Part shown: piece after piece, positions 41,858 to 51,322 of the stretch
How positions within the stretch are numbered: the stretch's first letter is position 1
Layout: each line of letters begins with the position of its first letter
Source of the DNA: Paracoccaceae bacterium
Lineage (GTDB): Bacteria > Pseudomonadota > Alphaproteobacteria > Rhodobacterales > Rhodobacteraceae
DNA length: 59,878 nucleotides
Direction: 5' to 3'
NCBI GenBank assembly: GCA_007116575.1
Contig: SKIF01000045.1
Span: 1 to 59,878 of the forward strand
Notes under the pieces: generated by a model
What the model was told of the DNA's origin: nothing
Database searches by the model: none
What the model saw: only the letters and a program-made list of their open reading frames with translations
Made by a program: the position numbers and the translations under genes

Positions 41858-44211
41858 CAGAACTGGGTCACGATCGAGAAGTCGAAATTCTGCGCCCGGT
41901 CACCTTTGAGTTTGCGCACGGGGCGCGAGAAATCGAAGCGCAGCGGCCCGAGCGGGCTGTCCCAGAACAGCGAGACCCCGGCTACGGAGCGGATGTGCAT
42001 CCGGTTATAGTTGGTACCGCTGTCAACCATATTGATGCCACTGACATTGTCCACGCCCCAGACCGAGCCAACATCGGCAAACACCCCGCCACTCAGGCCG
42101 TATTCTTCCGGCGTGCCGAGCGGGAACTGCGCTTCTAGCTGCACCGAGAAAAACTGGTTACCGCCGAGCACATCATCATTGGCGGTCCCGAAGTCCCGCG
42201 GGCCCGCGGCACCGGGACGGAAGCCGCGCATCACATCGGCCAGTTGGAAGCGTTCGCGGTTGCGCGACTGGCCCGAGACCATGTGCAACAGCCCCGCGCG
42301 GGCATCACCGCGCAAGGTGACGTCTTCGTTCAGGACCGACATCTCGTATCCGACACGCGCTTCGGTCTTGATGAACCGGCGGCTGTTATTGCCGAAACCG
42401 AAATTCTGGTTGATGTTGAAGACCCAGCCCCGCGACGGATCAATACCCACGCCGCGAGTGTCATAGGTATAGGCATATCCCAGCGTACCCGTCACCGAAT
42501 CGCCTGCATCCTGATCTGCACGAAGCCGCTCCGAGTTGTTCGCGCCGAGGCCCCTTAGCCGGTCAAGAACCAGCCCCTGCTGCAGTTGCAGCCGCCCGAA
42601 TTCACTCACCCGGAAGCCCAGTGAATTGTTCAGGAACCCCTCGCGCGTGTCGAAATCCGAATTGAAGCTGCGCGTCTCCTGATACCCGATCCCAATTGAA
42701 TAGCTCAGGTCACGCCCGAACAGTGCCGGTTCGGTGAATTGCAGCGAGATATCGCGCGAGCCGCGGACCGTATTGAACGCGACTGCAATCTGCTGCCCGC
42801 GCCCGAGGAAATTGCGCTCGGAGAAGCTGATCGCGAAACCGACCCCCTGCGCTGCCCCATAGCTGAGTGAGAAGCCCAGCGAGCCCGTAGTGGTTTCCTC
42901 CAGCTCGACATCGACAATCGCCTGATCCGGCGCGGACCCCTGCCGTGGCTCGACAGAGACATCCGAGAAATAGCCCAGCGCGCGAATGCGTTCGGCGGCT
43001 TCACGGATCTCGCGCGGGTTCAGCGGGTCGCCCTCGGCAGCCACAAACTGACGCCGGACCACGCGGTCAAGCGTCGTGGTGTTGCCTTGAACGTCGATCC
43101 GTTCGACGAAGACACGCTCCCCCCGCACCATCGCGAATTCAACATCAATGGTCTGGTCGCGGTTGTTGCGCGTCAAGCGTGGCTCGGCGCGGATGAAGCG
43201 CATCCCGCGCCGCGTGGCAAGTTGCTCCAGCCGCGCGATGTTCTGGTCCAGAACTGTCGGCGTGAAATTGGTGCCCGGACGCAGCCGCAACTCGCGCGCG
43301 AATTCGTCAGCATCGATCCCGTCAACCTCGCTGACGACCGAAACATTGCCGAAGCGGTATTGCAGCCCTTCACGGATATTGAAGGTCAGGAAAAACCCGT
43401 CGCGCTCGCGCGCCATCTCGGAGGTCACCGACAGGATCTCGAAATCGACATAGCCGCGCGACAGGTAGAAATCGGTCAAAAGCTGGCGGTCGAGCGCGAT
43501 CCGCTCGGCAATGAACGTGTCTCGCTGAACGACCCAGCGGAACAGCCCGGCCTGCTTGGTGTTGATGACCTGACGCAGGCGATAGTTCGAGAAGGCGCGG
43601 TTGCCGACAAAGGAAATGCGCTCGATCTCAACCACATTGCCCTCGCGAATTTCGAAGGCCAGATCGACGCGATTATCCCCGCGCGGCAGAATCTTGGGCG
43701 TGACTTCGGCGGCAGACCGGCCACGGGCGGCATACAGTTCGGCGATTGCACGGGCATCGGCCTCGACCTGCGACGGTGAGAGGACCCGATCGCTGCGAGT
43801 CTGCACGACCTCGCTGATGTCGTCGTCGTCGACCCGACGATTCCCCTCGAAATTCACGATCCCGATGATGGGGTATTCACGAACACTGATGCGCAGCGTT
43901 CTGCCCTGCGGCATGACATCCACCGTCTCGAACAGGCCCGACGATGTCAGGTTGCCGATAGCGGCACTGATATCCCCGGCCCCGGCTGTCTGCCCGCGAG
44001 CGATTCTCGCAAGGCCGACGATCGTAGAATCATCAACCCGCGTATTGCCTTCGACCACAATGGACGAAAAGCGATAGGTTTGTGCTTCCGCCGCTGGCGC
44101 GAACGCCACAAAAGCCAAAGAAAACACTAAAAAAACTGCCACAGAAAAGACGTGCAGACCCCGCGCCACACCCCCTTTGTGCGCAGGCAGCATCCCCAAG
44201 ATTCCGCGCAT
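41857..44211 (-). CDS. bamA: Outer membrane protein assembly factor BamA
   Basis: A 784-residue Omp85 protein that folds and inserts outer-membrane beta-barrels. There is a long signal peptide (about 43 residues, ending PAAEAQ). Five POTRA repeats occupy ~46-430 (YRFSSIVVEGNTRVDDSTIV is the first). The 16-stranded barrel has the lid-locking motif MRGFRPGAAG and ends in the aromatic VTQF needed for insertion. The gene has its own promoter candidate upstream, after a terminator, so it need not depend on rseP read-through. Confidence 0.97.
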   Translation of the reverse strand: MRGILGMLPAHKGGVARGLHVFSVAVFLVFSLAFVAFAPAAEAQTYRFSSIVVEGNTRVDDSTIVGLARIARGQTAGAGDISAAIGNLTSSGLFETVDVMPQGRTLRISVREYPIIGIVNFEGNRRVDDDDISEVVQTRSDRVLSPSQVEADARAIAELYAARGRSAAEVTPKILPRGDNRVDLAFEIREGNVVEIERISFVGNRAFSNYRLRQVINTKQAGLFRWVVQRDTFIAERIALDRQLLTDFYLSRGYVDFEILSVTSEMARERDGFFLTFNIREGLQYRFGNVSVVSEVDGIDADEFARELRLRPGTNFTPTVLDQNIARLEQLATRRGMRFIRAEPRLTRNNRDQTIDVEFAMVRGERVFVERIDVQGNTTTLDRVVRRQFVAAEGDPLNPREIREAAERIRALGYFSDVSVEPRQGSAPDQAIVDVELEETTTGSLGFSLSYGAAQGVGFAISFSERNFLGRGQQIAVAFNTVRGSRDISLQFTEPALFGRDLSYSIGIGYQETRSFNSDFDTREGFLNNSLGFRVSEFGRLQLQQGLVLDRLRGLGANNSERLRADQDAGDSVTGTLGYAYTYDTRGVGIDPSRGWVFNINQNFGFGNNSRRFIKTEARVGYEMSVLNEDVTLRGDARAGLLHMVSGQSRNRERFQLADVMRGFRPGAAGPRDFGTANDDVLGGNQFFSVQLEAQFPLGTPEEYGLSGGVFADVGSVWGVDNVSGINMVDSGTNYNRMHIRSVAGVSLFWDSPLGPLRFDFSRPVRKLKGDRAQNFDFSIVTQF

Positions 44212-44246
44212 ATCGGGCCCCGTTTTACCGCATTATTGTTTCTCTC

Positions 44247-44275
44247 TGCCTATCGGGTAACGGCAGGCTTGTCAA
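44247..44275 (-). promoter_or_regulatory. Candidate promoter of bamA
   Basis: On the bamA strand a perfect -35 TTGACA (44275-44270) is followed by a 17-bp spacer and a weaker -10 TAGGCA (44252-44247). The predicted RNA would start about 30 nt before the ATG. It lies between the strong hairpin at 44355-44390 and bamA, where a new promoter would be needed. Confidence 0.45.
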
Positions 44276-44354
44276 AGCAATCGGCGGTCGGCTGATGCGC
44301 CCCGGGCACAGACACGGCAGGTAGCCGCTGAAAGCGCTGCGGACATGCACAAAA

Positions 44355-44390
44355 TGCCACAAGCCCGCATCGCTATGCGGGCTTGTGGCA
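44355..44390 (-). terminator. Rho-independent terminator downstream of the 43-aa gene
   Basis: A perfect 16-bp stem (TGCCACAAGCCCGCAT and its complement) with a 4-base loop is followed on the minus strand by TTTTG. It is the clearest intrinsic terminator in the window. It should end transcripts from pyrH-rseP before bamA. Confidence 0.8.
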
Positions 44391-44439
44391 CTCGATCAGT
44401 CTGATGGCAGCAGCCCTGCGCGCTCAGCGCGAACCGGGA

Positions 44440-44571
44440 TCAGGGGAGATAGGGAAAGACCATGCCAGCGGCCAGCATGCCCGCCAGAATCAGCCCGATC
44501 ACGATAACCCGGTGCGCAATGGCGGACCAGATCAGGCGGAAATTGCGGAATTCGGCGTCAAGATAGGCCAT
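44440..44571 (-). CDS. 43-aa small membrane protein
   Basis: A short gene between rseP and bamA. Its ATG at 44571 is preceded by a strong AAAGGAG at 6 nt. The predicted 43-residue product has an amphipathic N-terminus (MAYLDAEFRNFRLIW) and one hydrophobic segment (VIVIGLILAGMLAAGMVF), ending in PYLP. It stops 50 bp before a perfect terminator stem, exactly where a last gene should. I do not recognise the family. A small inner-membrane regulator or subunit is possible, but nothing shows its role. Confidence 0.6.
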   Translation of the reverse strand: MAYLDAEFRNFRLIWSAIAHRVIVIGLILAGMLAAGMVFPYLP

Positions 44572-44663
44572 GCAGTGCTCCTTTGCGCCGCTTCTGCCCG
44601 CAGAATCTGGCAGCAATGGGGCAAAGGCATGGCCTTGGCATGACGCGCGCCAGAAAGCGCGCG

Positions 44664-45998
44664 TCAGCAGGTCAGGTCGGTAAAGATGGCCAGCGCAAAC
44701 AGCGTCAGCACCAGCGCGAGGCCCAGCGTGATCAGGACTTGCACGGCGCGGTCGCTGGCCGGGCGGCGCATAATCGCCTCATAGGCATGAAACACCAGAT
44801 GTCCGCCATCGAGCGGCGGGATCGGGAACAGGTTCAGCAGCCCGATGGCGACCGAGAGAATCGCAATGAACCAGATGAACTCGACCACTCCGTCGCTCGC
44901 CTTGGCCACCGATGCTTCGGCAATACCAATTGGGCTGGAGAGGTTACAGGTGCTGATCTGACCGACGACCATGTAATACAGCCCCTCGAGCGAGGTGCGG
45001 ATGACCTGCCAGACCTGTGCGACGGCGATGCCCGCCGCCTCAAACGCGCCGGGGCTGCGGGTGCCGTATTCGAACACTGCCCCCGAGGTCAGCCCGATCA
45101 GGAATCGGGTCTCGAAACCGCCGCCCGGCAACGGCAGATCAGTGCTGCGCGGCTCAAGCACCAGGTCAAGCTCTTCACCCGCGCGCCAGACCCGCAGCGC
45201 CAGCGGCGCACCACCCGATTCGGCCACGATCTCGCGCAATTCGCTGAAGGTCGCGATCTCGGTGCCATCGACCGAGAGGATCACATCACCGACCTGCATC
45301 TGCGCCGCGCGCGCGGCCGACTGGATGGCGACACTACCCGCCAGCGGCGGTTGCGGATGCGGGCCGGTCACGTCCATGATCCGACCGTCGCGCTCGACCG
45401 TGTAGCGCAGCACTGACTGCACCGGCATCTCTTCGGCGCTGCGCAGGAAATCTGCGAGCGTCTCGGTCTCGACCCCTTCCACAGCGAGGATGCGGTCACC
45501 GGGCTGCAATTCGAAAGGCTGCGCGGGCAGCGGCGTGATCTCGCCCACAACCGGCTCGTCAATCGCCACGCCCTCGACCATCAAGAGCCCCGCAAAGACA
45601 ATGAAGGCGAAGATGAAATTGAACACTGGCCCCGCTGCCACGGTCAGCGACCGCGCCCAGAGCGGCGCGCCATGCATGGTGCGCCGTCGCGCCTGATCAT
45701 CCATCTTAGCCATGCCCTCGGCATCCTTGCCCGAGGCCGCGTCCGCGTCGCCTGCGAATTTCACATAGCCGCCAAGGGGAATCGCGGCGACCTGCCAGAC
45801 CGTGCCGCGCTTGTCAGTGCCGCTGGCCAGCACCGGGCCAAAGCCCAGCGAGAAAACATCGGCATGGATCCCGGTCCAGCGACCGACAATGTAGTGCCCG
45901 TATTCATGCACGAACACGATCACCGACAGTACGACGACAAACACCGCAATGGTGACGAAGAAATTGCCAAAACTCGGTAACAGCCCGAACAGATCCAA
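44664..45998 (-). CDS. rseP: RIP metalloprotease RseP (site-2 protease)
   Basis: A 444-residue inner-membrane M50 zinc protease that cleaves anti-sigma factors within the membrane. The zinc site HEYGH is at residues 31-35 in helix 1. Two PDZ domains follow at ~120-190 (FELQPGDRILAVEGVE) and ~210-275 (AQMQVGDVILSVDGTE). The third zinc ligand region is PIPPLDGGHLVF near residue 385. A GGGGAAAG site precedes the start. It lies between dxr and the 43-aa gene. Confidence 0.95.
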   Translation of the reverse strand: MDLFGLLPSFGNFFVTIAVFVVVLSVIVFVHEYGHYIVGRWTGIHADVFSLGFGPVLASGTDKRGTVWQVAAIPLGGYVKFAGDADAASGKDAEGMAKMDDQARRRTMHGAPLWARSLTVAAGPVFNFIFAFIVFAGLLMVEGVAIDEPVVGEITPLPAQPFELQPGDRILAVEGVETETLADFLRSAEEMPVQSVLRYTVERDGRIMDVTGPHPQPPLAGSVAIQSAARAAQMQVGDVILSVDGTEIATFSELREIVAESGGAPLALRVWRAGEELDLVLEPRSTDLPLPGGGFETRFLIGLTSGAVFEYGTRSPGAFEAAGIAVAQVWQVIRTSLEGLYYMVVGQISTCNLSSPIGIAEASVAKASDGVVEFIWFIAILSVAIGLLNLFPIPPLDGGHLVFHAYEAIMRRPASDRAVQVLITLGLALVLTLFALAIFTDLTC

Positions 45999-46022
45999 AC
46001 TCTTTCCCCTTATCCTGCGCGC

Positions 46023-47186
46023 TCAAGCCAGCGTGACGGCCAGTGCCCGCGCGCGTTCTCTGGCCATTTGGTCCATGGCGGCGACTGTTTCAAGCGCCTC
46101 TACCGGATCAGTGAGGCAGGACTCGGTCGAAAGCCGGTCAATTGTGCGTTCCACAAGCCGCGCCATGTCGGGAAAGCGCAGCCGTCCGGCGATAAACTCA
46201 TCGAGCGCCACTTCCTTGGCGGCGTTGAAGGCCGCGCCGGCATGGCCGCGCATTTCCATCACTTCGCGCGCCAGTCGCAGCGCGGGAAAGCGGTCCGGAT
46301 CGGGGGGCTCGAAGCTCAGCTGCCCAAGCTGCGCCAGATCGAGCCGCGCCACGGGCAGATCGCTTCGCGCGGGCCAGTTCAGCGCATAGCCGATGGCATG
46401 ACGCATGTCGGGCGGGCCGAGATGGGCCATCAACGCCCCGTCGCGAAACCCCACCAGCGCGTGGATGATGGATTGCGGATGCACGACGGCCTCTATCTGG
46501 TCGGGCTCGAAGCCGAAAAACTCCCGCGTCTCGATCAGTTCCAGCGCCTTGTTGAACAGCGTCGCGGAATCGATGGTGATCCGTTGGCCCATTGACCAGT
46601 TCGGATGCTTCTGCGCCTGAGCAAGTGTGGCCTGTTCCAGCCGCTCCGGCGACCAGTCGCGGAACGGCCCGCCAGAGGCCGTGATGATGACCCGCTCGAC
46701 TGCGGCGACATCCTCGCCCACGAGCGCCTGAAACACCGCCGAATGCTCGCTGTCCACGGGCAGGATGCGCGCGCCATGGCGCGCGGCCTCGCGCATCAGA
46801 AGCGGCCCTGCCGTCACCAGCGATTCCTTGTTCGCCAGCGCCAGTGTCGCCCCCTGCGCCAGCGCACGAAAGCCGGGCACCAGCCCTGCCGCGCCGACAA
46901 TGGCCGACATCACCCAGTCAGCGGGTCGTTCGGCGGCCTCGATCAGCGCCTGCGTTCCGGCAGCGGCCTCGACCCCGCTGCCCGCAAGCGCCGCTTTCAG
47001 CGCCGTGTAGCACTCTTCATGCGCGGTGACGGCGAGGCGCGCGCGCAGCGCGCGCGCCTGCTCGGCCAGCCGGGCGATGTTGCGCCCGCCCGTGAGCGCC
47101 ACAGTCTCGATATCGTCGCGGCGCGACAGCAGGTCAAAGGTGCTCTCGCCGATCGAGCCGGTGGCGCCGAAGACCGAGACGCGCAT
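46023..47186 (-). CDS. dxr: 1-deoxy-D-xylulose-5-phosphate reductoisomerase
   Basis: A 387-residue enzyme of the MEP isoprenoid pathway, making 2-C-methyl-D-erythritol 4-phosphate with NADPH. The Rossmann motif FGATGSIGESTFDLL is at the N-terminus, LPVDSEHSAVFQ holds the metal ligands, and WSMGQRITIDSATLFNKALE is the substrate loop. ATG 47186 is taken as the start; a GTG one codon upstream sits directly after the cdsA stop. It supplies precursors for the undecaprenyl diphosphate made by UppS nearby. Confidence 0.97.
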   Translation of the reverse strand: MRVSVFGATGSIGESTFDLLSRRDDIETVALTGGRNIARLAEQARALRARLAVTAHEECYTALKAALAGSGVEAAAGTQALIEAAERPADWVMSAIVGAAGLVPGFRALAQGATLALANKESLVTAGPLLMREAARHGARILPVDSEHSAVFQALVGEDVAAVERVIITASGGPFRDWSPERLEQATLAQAQKHPNWSMGQRITIDSATLFNKALELIETREFFGFEPDQIEAVVHPQSIIHALVGFRDGALMAHLGPPDMRHAIGYALNWPARSDLPVARLDLAQLGQLSFEPPDPDRFPALRLAREVMEMRGHAGAAFNAAKEVALDEFIAGRLRFPDMARLVERTIDRLSTESCLTDPVEALETVAAMDQMARERARALAVTLA

Positions 47187-47189
47187 CAC

Positions 47190-48008
47190 TCAGCACCCTG
47201 CCCCGGCACAATCGCGCACCAGCCCCATCAGCCCCGCCTCGGTCAGCAGCAGCACCATCAGCGCCGCCGCGATCATCGCGTCAAACCGGTCCATCACCCC
47301 GCCATGACCGGGGATCAGGTTGGAGCTGTCCTTGACCCCGGCATGGCGCTTGATGGCGCTCTCGGCAATGTCGCCCGCCTGCCCTGCCATCGCCACCAGC
47401 ACCGAGACCACGATCAGCCCTGCATTCGCGCCCAGCACGCCCATGAAGCCCCAGCCGATGGCCACGGCCATGACCCAGCCCGCCACAGTGCCCGACCAGG
47501 TCTTTTTCGGGCTGACGCGCGGCCAGAGTTTCGGCCCGCCGATCAGCCGACCCGCGAAATAGCCCGCGACATCCGAGCCGATCACGATCAGCACCAGCCA
47601 CAGCACCCATTCCCAGCCATAGACCCCGCGCAGTGCGATCAGCCCCAGCCCGGCGAAGAGAATCAGCGCCAGATAGGCCGCAGCGATGGCGCGATCCTTC
47701 GGGAAGCGCCATGCAAGCAGGATCACCGCAAGCGCAATCGCGCCCAAGAGCCAGCCGCCTGCCAGTTGCAACGTGAAGACCAGCAGCGCCACTGCCGCCG
47801 TGAAGCCCGCACCACCGGCCTTGCCCGAGGGGGCCTCCGGGTCGAGCATTCGGGTCAGTTCCCACACCATCGCCCCGCAGAGCGCGCAGACCAGCAGCGC
47901 AAAGACCAGCCCGCCTGCCCAGACTGCGCCGATGCCCAGCACGGCCATTGCCACCCCCGAGAGCGTGCGGTCGCGCAGGTCAGCAAAACTGCCCCCGCCG
48001 GCACTCAT
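47190..48008 (-). CDS. cdsA: Phosphatidate cytidylyltransferase
   Basis: A 272-residue polytopic membrane enzyme making CDP-diacylglycerol for phospholipids. The signature SAIKRHAGVKDSSNLIPGHG, followed by GVMDR, matches the CDS family pattern near residue 215-240. Multiple hydrophobic segments precede it. The start MSAGGGSF overlaps the uppS stop by 4 bp. Confidence 0.96.
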   Translation of the reverse strand: MSAGGGSFADLRDRTLSGVAMAVLGIGAVWAGGLVFALLVCALCGAMVWELTRMLDPEAPSGKAGGAGFTAAVALLVFTLQLAGGWLLGAIALAVILLAWRFPKDRAIAAAYLALILFAGLGLIALRGVYGWEWVLWLVLIVIGSDVAGYFAGRLIGGPKLWPRVSPKKTWSGTVAGWVMAVAIGWGFMGVLGANAGLIVVSVLVAMAGQAGDIAESAIKRHAGVKDSSNLIPGHGGVMDRFDAMIAAALMVLLLTEAGLMGLVRDCAGAGC

Positions 48009-48748
48009 GGTTTCACCCCGCCGAAGCGCCGCTCGCGCTGCAGGAACGCCCCGATGATACCGCGCATGGTTTCGGGCGTGAAATCGGGCCAGAGCACCGG
48101 CGTGAAGATGTATTCGGAATAGGCCGCCTGCCACAGCAGGAAATTCGACACCCGCGTCTCGCCCGAGCTGCGCACGACTAGATCGGGGTCAGGCAGAAAA
48201 GCGGTATCGAGATGCTCTGTCACCACAGCGTCCGTCACGGCTTCTGGCGCAATCTCGCCACGCGACACTCTCTGAGCCACCTGGCGCATCGCGCGCGTAA
48301 TCTCGTCGCGCCCGCCGTAATTGACTGCCACGGTCAGGAACAGCCGCGCATTGCTCGCAGTCTGCGCTTCGATCCAGCCCATCAGCCGTTGCAGTTTCGG
48401 CTCAAGCCGGGTCCGGTCGCCGATGAAGCGCAGCCGCACGCCTTCTTTCTTCAGCCGTTTCGCCTCGGCCTTGATGAAGCGCGACAGAAGCGACATCAGC
48501 CCCAGCACTTCCTCGGTCGAGCGTTTCCAGTTCTCGGTGGAAAAGGCATAGAGCGTCAGATAGCGGATGCCCAAGTCCGGGCAGGCCTCGACCAGTTGTC
48601 GCACGCGCTCGACACCCTTGCGGTGCCCCACGAGACGCGGCCAGCCGCGATTTGCGGCCCAGCGCCCGTTGCCATCCATGATCACCGCCACATGCAGGTT
48701 CTCGGGCGCGGGGCGCGGATCTTCGGGCGGGGGCTGGTCAAGCGTCAT
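48005..48748 (-). CDS. uppS: Isoprenyl transferase (undecaprenyl diphosphate synthase)
   Basis: A 247-residue cis-prenyltransferase making the lipid carrier for peptidoglycan and O-antigen. HVAVIMDGNGRWAANRGWPR is the diphosphate-binding loop (Asp-Gly-Asn-Gly-Arg), and PDLVVRSSGETRVSNFLLWQ is the C-terminal substrate motif (Ser-Gly-Glu-x-Arg). It sits 23 bp after frr and overlaps cdsA. Confidence 0.96.
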   Translation of the reverse strand: MTLDQPPPEDPRPAPENLHVAVIMDGNGRWAANRGWPRLVGHRKGVERVRQLVEACPDLGIRYLTLYAFSTENWKRSTEEVLGLMSLLSRFIKAEAKRLKKEGVRLRFIGDRTRLEPKLQRLMGWIEAQTASNARLFLTVAVNYGGRDEITRAMRQVAQRVSRGEIAPEAVTDAVVTEHLDTAFLPDPDLVVRSSGETRVSNFLLWQAAYSEYIFTPVLWPDFTPETMRGIIGAFLQRERRFGGVKP

Positions 48749-48771
48749 CAGGGTACCTGTCAGGGCGCAGG

Positions 48772-49335
48772 TCAGACCTGCATGATCTCGGCCTGCTTGG
48801 TTTCGAGCTGGTCATCCACCATGCTGATATACTTGTCGGTCAGGTCCTGAATTTCCTCGGACCACAGCTTCTGTTCGTCCTCGCTCATGCCGTCGGACTT
48901 GGCTTTCTTGACCTGGTCCATCCCGTCGCGACGCAGGTTGCGGATCGCCACGCGGGCATGTTCGGCATATTGCGCGGCCACCTTGGTCAGTTCACGGCGG
49001 CGTTCCTCGTTCAATTCAGGGATTGGCAGCATGATGATCGTGCCATTCAGCTGCGGGTTGATGCCCAGCCCCGACTCGCGAATGGCTTTCTCGACCTTGC
49101 CGACCATGGACTTGTCCCAGACATTGATCGTGACCATGCGTGGCTCGGGCACATTGACGGTGCCGACCTGGTTGATCGGGGTCATCTGGCCATAGGCATC
49201 GACCATCACCGGCTCGAGCATCGAGGCCGAGGCGCGCCCTGTGCGCAGCGAGCCGAACTCGGTGCGCAGGGCGGCAATCGCACCTTCCATCCGGCGCTTG
49301 AGGTCATCCAGATCGATCTCGATTTCATCCGACAT
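48772..49335 (-). CDS. frr: Ribosome recycling factor
   Basis: A 187-residue two-domain protein that splits post-termination ribosomes with [40 protein letters not shown] and [20 protein letters not shown] are diagnostic. The start [11 protein letters not shown] follows a G-rich ribosome-binding site; the longer frame is spurious. It lies 112 bp after pyrH. Confidence 0.98.
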   Translation of the reverse strand: MSDEIEIDLDDLKRRMEGAIAALRTEFGSLRTGRASASMLEPVMVDAYGQMTPINQVGTVNVPEPRMVTINVWDKSMVGKVEKAIRESGLGINPQLNGTIIMLPIPELNEERRRELTKVAAQYAEHARVAIRNLRRDGMDQVKKAKSDGMSEDEQKLWSEEIQDLTDKYISMVDDQLETKQAEIMQV

Positions 49336-49447
49336 GCTCAATCCCCCATGATCGCTGCTGGTGGCGCCTCTTGCCGAGGCTGTCCCGATGTCTTCTAGCG
49401 CGGCGCTTGCGCAAATGTAAGCCCTGCATGGCGCTGCGCGGCCCAGG

Positions 49448-50176
49448 TCAGGGATGCACCCGCGTATAGGTCCCCTCGCCGCGCAGGATACCACTGAACC
49501 CGCCGGGCTCGTCGAGCGAAAAGACGATGAGCGGCATTCTGTTATCGCGGCACAGCGCAATCGCCGAGGCGTCCATCACCTTGAGGTTGGCGCGCAGCAC
49601 CTCGTCATAGCTGATCTCGTCATAACGTTTCGCGTCCGGGTTGGTCTTGGGGTCGCTGTCATAGATGCCATCGACCTGCTTGCCCATGAAGATCGCCTCG
49701 CAGGCCATTTCCGAGGCGCGCAGCGCGGCCGCCGTATCCGTCGTGAAATAGGGGTTGCCCGTGCCCGCGGCGAAGATGCAGACCCGCCCCTTTTCGAGAT
49801 GGCGCACCGCGCGGCGGCGGATATAGGGCTCGCAGACCTGATCCATCGGGATGGCGCTGATCACGCGGGTAAAGACACCTTCGGCCTCGAGCGCGGTCTG
49901 CATTCCCAGCGCGTTCATCACCGTCGCCAGCATCCCCATGTAATCGGCCTGGGTGCGCTCCATCCCCTGCGCCGAGCCCTGCAGCCCGCGAAAGATGTTG
50001 CCGCCGCCGATGACCATGCAGATCTCGACGCCCATGTCATGGACGGACTTCACCTCGCGCGCGATTCGCGCCACGGTCGGCGGGTGCAGCCCGAATCCCT
50101 GATCGCCCATCAGCGCCTCGCCCGAGATCTTGAGCATCACGCGGCGATAGGCGGTCTGCGGGGCGTCGTCAGGCAT
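49448..50176 (-). CDS. pyrH: Uridylate kinase
   Basis: A 242-residue hexameric UMP kinase of the amino-acid-kinase fold. [43 protein letters not shown] and [20 protein letters not shown] are hallmark segments. The start [16 protein letters not shown] is close to the conserved core. It is the first gene of the leftward envelope block; rpsB and tsf, which often precede it, are absent because miaA lies divergently 57 bp away. Confidence 0.97.
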   Translation of the reverse strand: MPDDAPQTAYRRVMLKISGEALMGDQGFGLHPPTVARIAREVKSVHDMGVEICMVIGGGNIFRGLQGSAQGMERTQADYMGMLATVMNALGMQTALEAEGVFTRVISAIPMDQVCEPYIRRRAVRHLEKGRVCIFAAGTGNPYFTTDTAAALRASEMACEAIFMGKQVDGIYDSDPKTNPDAKRYDEISYDEVLRANLKVMDASAIALCRDNRMPLIVFSLDEPGGFSGILRGEGTYTRVHP

Positions 50177-50233
50177 GGGGCATCCTCTGGTTTCGGGCCC
50201 GACCAGTGACGGGCGCTTTCCTGTGGCGGCAAA

Positions 50234-51187
50234 ATGTCGGAAAACGCTGGCAGGTTCAATCTGAAAGCAGCCGCGAGCATGGCCGACAGTCCCGATCCCC
50301 TCACCCAAGCGCTGGCGCGTCTGCACGACGCGCCGCCCGACCCGGCGCGCCCGGTGCTGCTGGCAGGCCCGACGGCCAGCGGCAAATCCGCGCTGGCATT
50401 GGCACTGGCCGAAGCGCAAGGGCGTGTCGTCGTGAATGCCGACGCGCTGCAGGTCTATGACATGTGGCGCGTGCTCTCGGCGCGGCCCGATGCGCAGGAT
50501 TGCGCGCGCGTGCCGCATTTCCTTTATGGCATGGTCGGGCGCGATACGCCCTGGTCTGTCGGCCACTGGTTGCGCGCGCTGGAACCGCTGCTCGCGCAGC
50601 ACCCCAATCCGGTGATCGTTGGCGGCACCGGGCTCTATTTCCGCGCCCTGACCGAGGGACTGGTCGAGATCCCGCCGATTCCGGCAGTGATTCGCACCGA
50701 AGCCGATGCGCGCATGGCGACGCAGGGTCTGGCCGCGATGCGCGCCGAGCTTGACGCGGACACGCTGGCCCGGATCGACCCGCAGAACCCCGCGCGTGTG
50801 CAACGCGCCTGGGAAGTGCTGCGCGCCACCGGGCGCGGGCTGGCAGAGTGGCACGCCGCCACGCCGCCGCCACTGTTGCCGCGCCACGCGGCGACAGCGC
50901 TTGTCCTGCGCCCGCCGGTGAACTGGCTGAACGACCGAATCGCCGCGCGCTTCGATGCGATGCTGGCGCAAGGGGCAATCGAGGAAGCCCGCGCCGTGCT
51001 GCCCCATTGGCAACCGCGCGCGCCATGGGCGCGCGCGATCGGGGCGGCGGAACTGGTGGCGCATCTGCAGGGCCATATCTCGTGGGACGAGGCACGCGAC
51101 ACCGCTACCCTTGCCACGCGACAATATGCCAAACGCCAGCGCACATGGTTTCGCAACCGCATGACGGACTGGGACGATCTGCGCTGA
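50234..51187 (+). CDS. miaA: tRNA dimethylallyltransferase
   Basis: A 317-residue enzyme adding a dimethylallyl group to A37 of tRNAs that read U-starting codons. The P-loop is [17 protein letters not shown], followed by [20 protein letters not shown] (family Asp-x-x-Gln-x-Tyr) and [17 protein letters not shown]; the C-terminus has [15 protein letters not shown]. The start could instead be MADSPDP, 15 codons in; neither has a clear ribosome-binding site. It is divergent from pyrH. Confidence 0.95.
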   Translation: MSENAGRFNLKAAASMADSPDPLTQALARLHDAPPDPARPVLLAGPTASGKSALALALAEAQGRVVVNADALQVYDMWRVLSARPDAQDCARVPHFLYGMVGRDTPWSVGHWLRALEPLLAQHPNPVIVGGTGLYFRALTEGLVEIPPIPAVIRTEADARMATQGLAAMRAELDADTLARIDPQNPARVQRAWEVLRATGRGLAEWHAATPPPLLPRHAATALVLRPPVNWLNDRIAARFDAMLAQGAIEEARAVLPHWQPRAPWARAIGAAELVAHLQGHISWDEARDTATLATRQYAKRQRTWFRNRMTDWDDLR

Positions 51188-51322
51188 AGACGCGGCGCAG
51201 AGTCACCGATTTGCAACGTCACACGGACAACTCACAAAAGAATCACGGGCGCGTGAGGGATTTGCCTTTTCATGCGCGGGTCAGGTCGTAATCTCGCCCA
51301 TATCCGGGGGGATAGGACAAGA

